Assembly (NCBI GenBank): GCA_945866215.1
Contig: CAMBGQ010000015.1
Coordinates: 1 to 39,929 of the forward strand
Direction of reading: 5' to 3'
From: Opitutus sp. GAS368
GTDB taxonomy: Bacteria > Verrucomicrobiota > Verrucomicrobiia > Opitutales > UBA953
Length of the DNA: 39,929 nucleotides
The position numbers were made by a program, and so were the translations under genes. Within the stretch, counting starts at the first letter, position 1, and each line of letters begins with the position of its first letter. Below, one piece after another: positions 1 through 8,264 of this stretch. Under the pieces are notes generated by a model. The model did not search any database, was not told where the DNA came from, and saw nothing but the letters and a program-made list of their open reading frames with translations.

Positions 1-154
1 CGAGGACGACGGTCTTGCCCTTGAAGTCGGCGAGGCTGACGGTCTTGCCGTCGAGGGTCTTGCCGGTGAATTCAGGAGCAGCCTTGCCGACTTCGGGGGC
101 CGCAAAAGAGGCCACCGCCGCGAGGCAGGCGAGGAGGGAGGTGAGGATACGCAT
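1..154 (-). CDS. Exported redoxin/TlpA-like thioredoxin-fold protein, N-terminal fragment
   Basis: Only the first 51 codons are in the window; the rest lies beyond base 1. The start codon is at 154-152. Residues 1-19 form a signal peptide (MRILTSLLACLAAVASFAA). They are followed by a segment reading APEFTGKTLDGKTVSLADFK, the typical opening of AhpC/TSA-Redoxin and TlpA domains (an APxF motif, then a 'dGk.vsLadfkGK.vvL' strand). The catalytic cysteine region is outside the window, so peroxiredoxin and TlpA-type reductase cannot be separated. The leader is C/A-rich with no Shine-Dalgarno site. The gene diverges from cysE across about 160 bases in which no confident promoter was found. Confidence 0.8.
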   Translation of the reverse strand, partial: MRILTSLLACLAAVASFAAPEVGKAAPEFTGKTLDGKTVSLADFKGKTVVL

Positions 155-313
155 GTGGTTGTGTGGGGGTGTAGGTGATTTAGTTTAGGGTGACTTCATG
201 GAATTCAACACCATCTTGTATCCGAGGTTGCGGAAATCGGACAAAACAGCGTCTTTTTACCTCGTTTTGACTCGCGGGTTGCCAAATTGACCAAAAACCC
301 AGAACTATTTCCC

Positions 314-1120
314 ATGGCTGACGCCCGTTCCACCGCCTTGGTCTGCGCCAATGAAGCTTCCCTTTGGGAGGAGCTGAAGGCCCGCGCGGCCGTTGTGGCC
401 AAATCCGAGCCGGCCTTGGCCCTGATGCTTCAACGTTATGTGCTGGATCGTTCCGGCTTTGGCGAGGGCATCATCCAGCGCCTAGCTGAACGACTCACGC
501 CGACCGGGCAGGATCTGCCGGTCATCCTCCGCGTCCTCGGCGAGGCCGTTGCGTCTGACCGCGAGGTGCTGTCTCAGATGCGCGCCGACATCCGCGCCAC
601 CCTTGAGCGCGATCCTGCGACGGAGCATGCGCTCATCCCGTATCTTTGGTATAAGGGCTTTCACGCTATCTCGACGCATCGCCTCGCGCATGTGCTCTGG
701 AAGGCTGGCCGTAAGGAGCTCGCCATCCATCTGCAGTCGCTCGTCTCCGAGCACCTCGGCGTCGATATCCATCCCGCCGCTCGCTTTGGCGTCGGTATCT
801 TGCTCGACCACGCCACGGGCTTCGTCGCCGGTGAGACCAGCGTCGTGGCCGACAATGTCTCTTTCTTGCATGAGGTCACCCTCGGCGGAACGGGCAAGGC
901 GCGCGGTGACCGCCACCCGAAGATCCGTTCGGGTGTGCTCGTCGGTGCCGGCGCGAAGATCCTCGGTAATATTACGATTGGCGAAGGCGCCAAAATTGGC
1001 GCGGGTTCAGTCGTGCTCAAGGACGTCGCCCCGCATACCAGCGTGGCGGGCGTGCCCGCCGTGATGGTCGGCCAGACCACCGTCGACGCCCCGGCGCTCG
1101 ACATGGACCACTCGCTCTAG
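314..1120 (+). CDS. cysE: Serine O-acetyltransferase
   Basis: Transfers acetyl from acetyl-CoA to L-serine, the first committed step of cysteine synthesis in the cytosol. The 268-residue product has the N-terminal helical SATase domain (about residues 10-140) and a C-terminal left-handed beta-helix of hexapeptide repeats. Catalytic residues are visible: the LDHATG motif (D165, H166) and the GDRHPKI motif (H201). DIHPAARFG precedes them. The ATG at 314 is preferred to a TTG at 287 because the intervening residues do not look like family sequence. The C-terminus ends DMDHSL. It is shorter than enteric CysE and lacks the terminal isoleucine that docks into CysK in well-studied species. The next gene begins 3 bases after the stop, so the two are probably co-transcribed. 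Confidence 0.95.
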   Translation: MADARSTALVCANEASLWEELKARAAVVAKSEPALALMLQRYVLDRSGFGEGIIQRLAERLTPTGQDLPVILRVLGEAVASDREVLSQMRADIRATLERDPATEHALIPYLWYKGFHAISTHRLAHVLWKAGRKELAIHLQSLVSEHLGVDIHPAARFGVGILLDHATGFVAGETSVVADNVSFLHEVTLGGTGKARGDRHPKIRSGVLVGAGAKILGNITIGEGAKIGAGSVVLKDVAPHTSVAGVPAVMVGQTTVDAPALDMDHSL

Positions 1121-1123
1121 TCT

Positions 1124-2842
1124 ATGCCGAACAGCCGCCCAGCGCAGGAACGCCCGGGCGATGCTCGCGTCCTGGATTGTCTTTATCGCGTCGGTGCTTT
1201 CGTCAATGCGACTGAAGACCCGCGCGAGGCCTTGGACTTCATCCTTGAAGAGATTGTACGGACGCTCGGCGCCTCGAGCGCCTCGATTGCGCTCGTCGAG
1301 CCCGCTACGGGTTCGCTGCGTATCGAGGTGAGCAATGGGCTGGACGCCGATTCAATCAGCCAGGTCATCAATCAAGGGCAGGGCATCACCGGCTGGGTCG
1401 CCCTCTACGCCAAGCCCCAGCGTATTCCTGACGTCGCGAAGGATCCTCGTTATGTCGAATTACGAAAAGGGATCCGTTCCGAACTCGCGGTCCCCATGGA
1501 ACTCATGGGTAATGTCATCGGCGTGGTGAACTGCGACTCCGACCGCCTGGATGCTTTCAGTGAGCAGGATCTCGCTTTCCTCTCCCTCCTGACTAACGAG
1601 GCGTCTAAGGCCGTCGGCCGTATCTGGTTGCTACGCCAGCTGCGTTCCAAGGCGGCTCAGCTCGAAGCCCTAGTCCGTGCGGCGCAGGGCCTCGCCCGTG
1701 AACGCGATGAGCCTGGAATCTCACAGGACCTTGCCCGCCACACCCGCGGATTGCTGGGTGTGCGCGCCTGTGCCTATTATAAGATCGTCGACGACGTCCT
1801 GTTGCTCAAGCACCTCGACGGCGACCTGAGCGGTAGCGAGCTCGCCCCAAGCATCGCCGTGAACCAGACCTCTCTCGGTACCGTCGTGGGCCGCGGTCGA
1901 CCCGTTGTCGTGCCGATCGCCGGTAAGACCGAGGAGCATCTCTTCACCAAACTTTCTGAGCCGGTCGCATCGTCTTCGCTGCTGGCCGTGCCGGTGCGTT
2001 ACGAAGACGATACGTTCGGCGTGCTGATGTGCGTGGCCATGGGAGCCTACCGATTTTCGGACGACGATAAGCATCTCGTCACCGCGCTTTCCTCGTTTGG
2101 CGCCTCCTCGATTCAGAACTCCCGGCTTTATGCCAAGGTCTTTACGGTCGAGGAGGGCTTGCGTCGCAGCGAACGCCTCACGGCGCTCGGTCTCCTTTCG
2201 GCGGAGGTCGCCCATGAGATCCGCAATCCCCTGACGGTGATGAAGCTCCTTTCGGACACGCTTTCCCAGGGGATGGCTCCGGATGATCCAAAGGTCGAGG
2301 ACCTGGATGTCATGCGCGAGAAGATTGCCCACATGGAAGGCGTCGTCTCGCGGGTGCTCGGTATGAGCAAGGCCCAGTCGGGTGCTTTCCGCGTCGTCGA
2401 CATTCGAAAGGCGACGGAGAATGCGGTGTTACTCCTTCGTCTTAAATTGCAGCAGCTCGGCGTGAAGGTGGAAATCCATGGCGATGAGGTCATTCCGGCC
2501 GTCGAGGGGCATCCCGGCCAGATCCAGCAGGTCTTCCTCAATCTGATGATGAACGGCGTGCAGGCCATGACCGGCGGAGGCCTGTTGTCTTTGCACCTTG
2601 GGGTCGAACCCGGCGCGCAAGGAGAGGTTGTCGTGGTCCGCATCACCGACACCGGCACAGGCATACCTCAGGAAATCCTGTCCAAGATTTTCGACTCTTT
2701 CTTCACCAGCCGCGAAGACGGCACCGGCCTCGGGCTCGCTATCGTGAAGCGCATCCTGCGCGATCACCGCGGCGACGTCGTCGTCGAGTCCACCGGACGC
2801 GGCGGGACGACGTTCAAGTTCTGGTTCCCGGTCGGGAAGTAA
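1124..2842 (+). CDS. Orphan sensor histidine kinase with two GAF domains (NtrB/AtoS-type core)
   Basis: The 572-residue product has no predicted membrane segment, so it is probably a cytosolic sensor. Two GAF domains occupy about residues 15-170 and 185-340. A HisKA dimerisation domain follows with the phospho-acceptor H364 in an HEIRNPL H-box. The HATPase_c domain carries the N-box (around N473-N477, NLMMNGVQA), the G1 box (D509, DTGTGIP) and the G2 box (DGTGLGLAIVKRI from D532). No response regulator is encoded in the window, so the partner is unknown. The gene starts 3 bases after cysE, hinting at co-expression with cysteine synthesis, though nothing in the sequence names the signal. Its 3' end overlaps the convergent DedA gene by 29 bases. 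Confidence 0.92.
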   Translation: MPNSRPAQERPGDARVLDCLYRVGAFVNATEDPREALDFILEEIVRTLGASSASIALVEPATGSLRIEVSNGLDADSISQVINQGQGITGWVALYAKPQRIPDVAKDPRYVELRKGIRSELAVPMELMGNVIGVVNCDSDRLDAFSEQDLAFLSLLTNEASKAVGRIWLLRQLRSKAAQLEALVRAAQGLARERDEPGISQDLARHTRGLLGVRACAYYKIVDDVLLLKHLDGDLSGSELAPSIAVNQTSLGTVVGRGRPVVVPIAGKTEEHLFTKLSEPVASSSLLAVPVRYEDDTFGVLMCVAMGAYRFSDDDKHLVTALSSFGASSIQNSRLYAKVFTVEEGLRRSERLTALGLLSAEVAHEIRNPLTVMKLLSDTLSQGMAPDDPKVEDLDVMREKIAHMEGVVSRVLGMSKAQSGAFRVVDIRKATENAVLLLRLKLQQLGVKVEIHGDEVIPAVEGHPGQIQQVFLNLMMNGVQAMTGGGLLSLHLGVEPGAQGEVVVVRITDTGTGIPQEILSKIFDSFFTSREDGTGLGLAIVKRILRDHRGDVVVESTGRGGTTFKFWFPVGK

Positions 2843-3473
2843 GCAGGCGTTTGGCCGCCGTCCAGATGAGAGGGAGGAAGGACACCACGACCACGATGAG
2901 GATGACCTTATGCAGTTCGTCGGCCAAGGGAGTGCCACCGAGCGCATGCCCGAGCCAGACGAGCGAGTTGATCCACAGCACGCCTCCCAGGACGTTCCAG
3001 CGGAAGAACCTCATCGGGGCCATGTCGCCCATGCCGGCGGCAAAAGGGACGAAGGTACGCATCAGCGGCACATAGCGGGCGAGCACGATTGCGAGCGGGC
3101 CTTTTTCGGCGAAATATTCCCGCGCGGCCTGGAGGTGCCGGCGCTTATACCACCAGCTGTCCGGCTTCGTCTCCATGGCATGGCCATACTTGCGACCCAG
3201 CCAATGGCCGGTCTGGTCGCCGATGATCGCCGCCGTTGTCAGGGCCCCGGTGACCATCCAAGGGTCAAAGAGTGCTGGCCGGTCGCCGTTGGCGATGGTC
3301 AGCACCCCCGCCGTGACGAGCAGGGAGTCTCCGGGTAGGAAGAAGCCAGCCAGGAGTCCAGTCTCGGCGAAGATGATCAGGCACATCAAGCCGATGCCGC
3401 CGGCCTGGATCGTCTGGCGTAGCCCTTCGGCGGTGTGGAGATGGGACCAAAGGTCGCTCAGCCAAGAATCCAT
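2814..3473 (-). CDS. DedA-family (SNARE-associated/VTT) inner-membrane protein
   Basis: The product is a 219-residue multi-pass membrane protein. Family signatures are the FAETGLLAGFFLPGDSLL segment near residue 40 and the later YVPLMRTFVPFAAG segment, matching the DedA pattern of conserved arginines and prolines. DedA proteins act as lipid-carrier flippases or transporters and affect membrane energetics; undecaprenyl-phosphate recycling is shown for some members, but the exact substrate here cannot be read. The start at 3473 (MDSWLSDLW) is preferred. An in-frame ATG at 3539 would add a basic, Lys-rich stretch and run close to the divergent glnD start. The last 29 bases overlap the end of the histidine kinase gene. 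Confidence 0.9.
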   Translation of the reverse strand: MDSWLSDLWSHLHTAEGLRQTIQAGGIGLMCLIIFAETGLLAGFFLPGDSLLVTAGVLTIANGDRPALFDPWMVTGALTTAAIIGDQTGHWLGRKYGHAMETKPDSWWYKRRHLQAAREYFAEKGPLAIVLARYVPLMRTFVPFAAGMGDMAPMRFFRWNVLGGVLWINSLVWLGHALGGTPLADELHKVILIVVVVSFLPLIWTAAKRLLTSRPGTRT

Positions 3474-3553
3474 GACCCCAATGAGGACGTAATCCCCTCG
3501 CTTGGCAATCGCCTTGAAGGAGCGACTTTTTTTCTTCACCTTCCCCCTGCCGC

Positions 3554-6235
3554 ATGTCGCCCGAATTCGAGTCCTCCGCCGTCCTGCTCCGCCGTTCTGC
3601 GCTGCAGCATGGGCTGGCGGGCGCGGCCGCCTTGGAGGAGGATTTTGTGGCGCGCGCCAAGCTCTTCCTGCTTGAAGCTCGGGCGATTCAGCTGGCCGCC
3701 CACCGTGCCGCCCTCCGCGGCGGCGAGGTGGCCCGGTTACGCTCCGACACGATTGATATCCTGCTCGACGCGCTCTTCCTGCGCGCCGGACCAGGCGCCG
3801 CCACGATTAGCCTCGTCGCCACCGGAGGGTATGGTCGGGCTGAGCTTTGCCCGCTCAGCGACATCGACCTACTGGTGCTGGTGCCGCGCCACTCCGCCGC
3901 GAACAAAGCCCTCGTCGAGGTCATCCTCTATCCGCTGTGGGATCTCGGCCTGAAGGTCGGCCAGTCGGTCCGTACCGTCACCGAATGCAGCAACTACGCC
4001 AAGGACGACCTGCACCTGCATGTCGCTTTGCTCGAGACCCGCCATCTCTGCGGCTCGGCCGAACTCTACGCCCAGCTGGAAGCGAAGACGGCCGCCTTGC
4101 TCTCTGGCCAGGCGTGGAAGCCGTTCGCCCGGGCGATCGTCGAATCCCAGCGGGCACGCCGGGAGAAGGCCGGCGGGAGTGCCTACCTCCAGGAACCAGA
4201 CCTCAAGAACGGCGTCGGCGCCCTCCGCGACGTCCAAGGATGCGTCTGGATTGCCCGCACCGCTCGCAACGGCGTTGGCTCCGCAGGCTTGGCCTCCTCC
4301 GGCTTCCTGCCGTCGTCCGATCTGCAGAAATTCGAGGAAGCCAGGCAGGTCCTGCTCCGCCTGCGTTGCGAGCTGCATTTTCAGGTCACCCGCCCGACCG
4401 AGCACCTTTCCTTGGAGCGACAGAACACGATGTCCGAGGGTCTTGGCTACGTCGGCTCCTTGACCGAGCGCATCGGTGCCATGATGCGGGAGTATTTCGA
4501 CGCCGCCGATCACATCCGATGTTGCGCGGAAATCGTCGAAGGGGCGGTCATGGATGAGCCGGAGCCCGAAGGGTGGGGCGCCCCCTTCGTCATGGACGGT
4601 TTTCGGGTGGCGCCGGGTGGCATCGTGACCGCCGAGCATCGCCTGGTCTTCGAGGAGGATCCGGGTCGGCTAGTCCGCCTGTTCCGCATCTGCCAGCTCC
4701 ATGACGCCCGCCCGGACCGCGCGCTGTCCCTGCTGGTCCGGGAGCGCTCCCATCTCCTATCCCCAGCGCTCGCGACGGCGGAGGAAGCCAGCAACGCCCT
4801 GCGCGCGATGCTCTCCGAGGGCGGGCGCGTCTACGGCACGCTCAACGCCCTGCGCGAGCACGGGCTGCTTTACCGCTTGGTGCCCGAGTTCGCTGGCCTG
4901 CACTGCCTCGTGCAGTTCGAATTCTATCATCGTTGGACGGCGGACGTGCACACGCTGCGTTGCCTGCGGGAGCTCGACACGATCTATGCAGGCGAGACCG
5001 ACGTCGGCCGCCGCTACCGTTCCGTGGTCCTCGATTCCGAGGCGCCTTCGCTCCTGTACGCGATTCTGCTGCTGCATGACATCGCCAAGTCTGGTGGGAT
5101 CGCGGGGCATGCCGAGCGGGGCGTACCGATTGCCGAACGAATCTTGGAACGCCTTGGCTACGATGCGCGCGAGCGGCTGATCGCCGCCGGCGTCATCCGC
5201 CATCACTTGGTCATGGGGCTCTATTGGCAGCGGCACGACATCGACGACCCGGTCAACATCGACCGCTTCGCCCGCTTGGTGGGCGACGAGCAGGTCCTCG
5301 GGAGCCTGTTCGTGCATACCCGTTGCGACGCCCGGGCGACCTCGCCTGACCTTTGGAACGAGTTTAAAGACGGCCAACATTGGTCGCTCTACCACCGAAC
5401 CTTGGCCAAGCTGGCGGGCAAGCCGGAAGCCGACCACGGCGCGACGGTTGCCGTCCTGCGCGCGGCCACGGGGGCGCTTCTTGGCGACGATGTGCCGGGC
5501 GACGAGGTCGAGGCGCACTTCACCATCATGCCGCCGGGATATTATCTGCATGCGGCGCCGGAGGACGCCGCGCATCATCTGCGGATGATTCACCGACTCA
5601 TCGCCATGGTTTCCGAGGCCGAACCCGAGGTTTCCCTGCGCCCGATTGTCGAATGGCACGATGACGCTGGTTCCGGGCAGTCGCTCGTCACCGTCGTGAC
5701 CTGGGACCGGGCCGGGCTCTTCAGCCGGATGGCCGGCGCCTTTGCCGTCGCCGGCATCAACATCGTCTCCTGCCGGGCCTTCACGCGCGAGGACGACGTG
5801 GCCATCGACTTCTTCAAGGTCCTGCTCCCGGTCGGCAAGGAGGCCGGCTCCAAGGAGCGCTTCGCGGACGCCCTCGCCAGGTCGTTACTCGACGGCACGG
5901 ACTTGGTGGAGGATATCGCTGCCGTGGAGCAACACGCGCTTCTCACCGCCCCGCGGCGTAAGGCGTTCGTGCCCCTCGCCGCCCAGGTAGACGTTTATTA
6001 TGAGGTCGAGTTGGCTCGTACTGTCATCGAAATCCAGTGCAACGACCGACTAGGACTGCTCTTCCGTGTCGGCCGTTCCATCCGCGAGGCCGGTTACGCC
6101 ATCACTTTCGCGAACATCTCGACCGAGCAGGGTTTCGCCATCGACACCTTCTACTTGGTCCCGGAGCGCGGCCTGACCCGCGACCCGCATTCGCCCGAAC
6201 TCCTGGCGGAAGCCTTGCGCGAAGTGGTCTCCTGA
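3554..6235 (+). CDS. glnD: Bifunctional PII uridylyltransferase/uridylyl-removing enzyme
   Basis: GlnD adds UMP to, or removes it from, PII signal proteins in response to glutamine. The 893-residue length fits the family. Domain order is a nucleotidyltransferase domain with GG at 91-92 and the metal-binding D103 and D105 (GGYGRAELCPLSDIDLL), a GlnD-specific helical region, an HD domain with H508-D509 (LLHDIAKSGG), and two C-terminal ACT domains from about residues 710 and 823. After the HD pair, the usual GGDH-like stretch reads GGIAGH, a small deviation that may matter for the uridylyl-removing activity. The leader (CCTTCCCCCTGCCGC) is C/T-rich without a Shine-Dalgarno site. No PII or glutamine synthetase gene lies in the window. 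Confidence 0.95.
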   Translation: MSPEFESSAVLLRRSALQHGLAGAAALEEDFVARAKLFLLEARAIQLAAHRAALRGGEVARLRSDTIDILLDALFLRAGPGAATISLVATGGYGRAELCPLSDIDLLVLVPRHSAANKALVEVILYPLWDLGLKVGQSVRTVTECSNYAKDDLHLHVALLETRHLCGSAELYAQLEAKTAALLSGQAWKPFARAIVESQRARREKAGGSAYLQEPDLKNGVGALRDVQGCVWIARTARNGVGSAGLASSGFLPSSDLQKFEEARQVLLRLRCELHFQVTRPTEHLSLERQNTMSEGLGYVGSLTERIGAMMREYFDAADHIRCCAEIVEGAVMDEPEPEGWGAPFVMDGFRVAPGGIVTAEHRLVFEEDPGRLVRLFRICQLHDARPDRALSLLVRERSHLLSPALATAEEASNALRAMLSEGGRVYGTLNALREHGLLYRLVPEFAGLHCLVQFEFYHRWTADVHTLRCLRELDTIYAGETDVGRRYRSVVLDSEAPSLLYAILLLHDIAKSGGIAGHAERGVPIAERILERLGYDARERLIAAGVIRHHLVMGLYWQRHDIDDPVNIDRFARLVGDEQVLGSLFVHTRCDARATSPDLWNEFKDGQHWSLYHRTLAKLAGKPEADHGATVAVLRAATGALLGDDVPGDEVEAHFTIMPPGYYLHAAPEDAAHHLRMIHRLIAMVSEAEPEVSLRPIVEWHDDAGSGQSLVTVVTWDRAGLFSRMAGAFAVAGINIVSCRAFTREDDVAIDFFKVLLPVGKEAGSKERFADALARSLLDGTDLVEDIAAVEQHALLTAPRRKAFVPLAAQVDVYYEVELARTVIEIQCNDRLGLLFRVGRSIREAGYAITFANISTEQGFAIDTFYLVPERGLTRDPHSPELLAEALREVVS

Positions 6236-6290
6236 TCGCCATCCCATCTTGCTTCGCCTGGGGAATGGACCTAACTTTCTAACCACCGCT

Positions 6291-6902
6291 ATGAACTCGA
6301 CACGAATCCTCCTGAAGTCAGGCCTCGTCGCCATTTCCGCTGCATGCTTGCTCTTCGCCGCCGACTCCCTTCCTTCCCGAGAAAAGACTATGACCACCGT
6401 TCCTAAGCTCGAAAAAGCCACCTTCGGTGCCGGCTGTTTCTGGGGTGTCGAATATCAATACGCCAAAATCCCTGGTGTCCACTCCGCCGTCTCCGGTTAT
6501 GCCGGCGGCAAGACCGAGAACCCAACCTACGAGGATATCTGCAACAAGGCCACCGGGCATGCCGAAGTCATCGAGGTCAGCTTCGATCCGACCAAGGTCA
6601 CCTACCGCACGCTCGTGGAGTATTTCTTCAAGATGCACGACCCGACGCAAGTCAACCGCCAGGGACCCGACATCGGCGACCAGTATCGCTCGGCTATTTT
6701 CACGCATTCTGCCGAGCAGCGGAAGGTCGCGGATGACGTGAAGATCGGCCTGACCCTCGCCAAGGTCTTCAGCCGGCCAATCGCCACGCAAATTGAAGAG
6801 GCGCCGAAGTTCTGGCGCGCGGAGGAGTACCACCAGAAGTATTACCAGCTCCGCGGCAAGAAGCCGTATTGCCACCTGGTGCCTTTCGCGGAAGAGAAGT
6901 GA
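6291..6902 (+). CDS. msrA: Peptide-methionine (S)-S-oxide reductase, probably exported
   Basis: Reduces the S epimer of methionine sulfoxide in proteins. The 203-residue product carries the GAGCFWG active-site motif with catalytic C49, the Y-A-G-G-K/T-P-Y-E-substrate region, and a C-terminal cysteine (PYCHL) that could act as resolving cysteine. Before the domain lies a hydrophobic N-terminal segment (about residues 6-24, ILLKSGLVAISAACLLFAA), so the enzyme is probably secreted or membrane-tethered. Cytosolic MsrA lacks this. A short alternative start (MTTVPK, residue 34) would give a cytosolic form; two forms from one gene are conceivable. rarA starts 3 bases after the stop. Confidence 0.93.
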   Translation: MNSTRILLKSGLVAISAACLLFAADSLPSREKTMTTVPKLEKATFGAGCFWGVEYQYAKIPGVHSAVSGYAGGKTENPTYEDICNKATGHAEVIEVSFDPTKVTYRTLVEYFFKMHDPTQVNRQGPDIGDQYRSAIFTHSAEQRKVADDVKIGLTLAKVFSRPIATQIEEAPKFWRAEEYHQKYYQLRGKKPYCHLVPFAEEK

Positions 6903-6905
6903 ATC

Positions 6906-8264
6906 GTGGCTGCACGGCGCTCTGGTTCGGACGATGCGCTGCCCGGCCTCGGTCAGGAGTTGCCTGACGCCCTCCCGGAACGTCGCCGTCCGCTCGCCTC
7001 GCGCATGCGTCCACGCCGGCTCGCGGAAGTCGTCGGTCAGGAGGCTCTGCTTGGCCCGGAGGCCCTGTTACCCCGCCTGATAAAGTCCGACACCTTTGGC
7101 TCGCTCCTTTTCTATGGCCCGCCTGGCTGCGGTAAGACCACGTTGGCGGAGGTCATCGCCGCGGAGACGCAGTCTTTCGTCGTCCGCGTCAACGCGGTGC
7201 TCTCCGGGACGCCGGAACTCCGCGAGGTCTTGGCGGAGGCCCGCCGTCAGCCTGCGCGGAAGACCGTGCTGGTGGTCGACGAGATTCATCGATTCAACAA
7301 GGCCCAGCAGGACCTGTTGCTGCCGGACGTCGAGGCCGGCGTGGTCCGCCTCATCGGCTGCACGACGCATAATCCCGGGCTGTACGTCGTCCCGGCCCTG
7401 CTCAGTCGCAGCCATCTTTTCCGGCTCGATCCGCTGGCACCGGCGGAGATTGCCGCGTTCCTCGGCACGGCGCTCGCTGACAAGGAGCGGGGCCTTGGCA
7501 TCTTGGCCATCAAGGTCTCGGAAAAGGTCTTGCGGCTGGTCGCCGACATGGCTTCGGGTGATCTCCGGCGCGCCCTCAACTGCTTGGAGACGCTCGTGCT
7601 CTCGGCGCCCGCCCTCGGCAGCGTGACCGACGAGGCCGTGGCTGCCTTCGCCCGGGAGCGGCGTATCCGTTACGATGACGGGGGCGACGACCACTACGAT
7701 ACCGCCTCCGCTTTCATCAAGTCCGTCCGCGGAGGCGATCCGGACGCCGCGCTCTACTGGTTGCTCCTGATGCTCGAGGGAGGGGAGGAGCCCAGATTCA
7801 TCGCCCGGCGTCTGGTCATCTGCGCTTCCGAAGACATCGGTCTGGCCGACTCCCGCGCTCTCGGCGTGGCCACCGCGGCCTTCCAAGCCTGCGAGATGGT
7901 CGGCTTACCTGAATGCGAATACGCGCTCGCCCACGCGACGTTGTTCTTGGCGCTCTCGCCGAAGAGTAACAGTACCACCCTAGCGCTTGCCGCGGCCAAG
8001 GACGCCGTGCGCAACCTGCCGCGCCAGGAAGTCCCCCTGCATCTCAAGGATGCGCACAACAGTGTGAACAAGAGTTTGGGTAACGGCGGTGCTTATCGTT
8101 ATAGCCACGACTTTCCCGAGGCCGTCAGCGGCCAGGACTATCTCAGCCGTCCGCTGTCGCTTTATCAGCCGGGCCCGACCGGCGCGGAGCCGCAGATCGC
8201 GGAGCGGCTGGCCCGTTGGCGTGAGCTCAAGGCTGCACTCAAGCAGAAGGACGGCCTGCCATGA
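6906..8264 (+). CDS. rarA: Replication-associated recombination protein A (MgsA/WRNIP1-type AAA+ ATPase)
   Basis: RarA is a AAA+ clamp-loader-like ATPase that acts at stalled replication forks. The 452-residue product has Walker A at 71-78 (GPPGCGKT), Walker B with D125-E126 (VVDEIHRFNKAQQD), an SSD/arginine-finger region, and the C-terminal MgsA tetramerisation domain with the ASEDIGLAD, FLALSPKSN and GNGGAY motifs. The only in-frame start close to msrA is GTG at 6906. About 30 residues precede the conserved LASRMRPRRLAEVVGQ. The next gene overlaps by the four bases ATGA, so translation of the pair is probably coupled. Confidence 0.93.
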   Translation: MAARRSGSDDALPGLGQELPDALPERRRPLASRMRPRRLAEVVGQEALLGPEALLPRLIKSDTFGSLLFYGPPGCGKTTLAEVIAAETQSFVVRVNAVLSGTPELREVLAEARRQPARKTVLVVDEIHRFNKAQQDLLLPDVEAGVVRLIGCTTHNPGLYVVPALLSRSHLFRLDPLAPAEIAAFLGTALADKERGLGILAIKVSEKVLRLVADMASGDLRRALNCLETLVLSAPALGSVTDEAVAAFARERRIRYDDGGDDHYDTASAFIKSVRGGDPDAALYWLLLMLEGGEEPRFIARRLVICASEDIGLADSRALGVATAAFQACEMVGLPECEYALAHATLFLALSPKSNSTTLALAAAKDAVRNLPRQEVPLHLKDAHNSVNKSLGNGGAYRYSHDFPEAVSGQDYLSRPLSLYQPGPTGAEPQIAERLARWRELKAALKQKDGLP

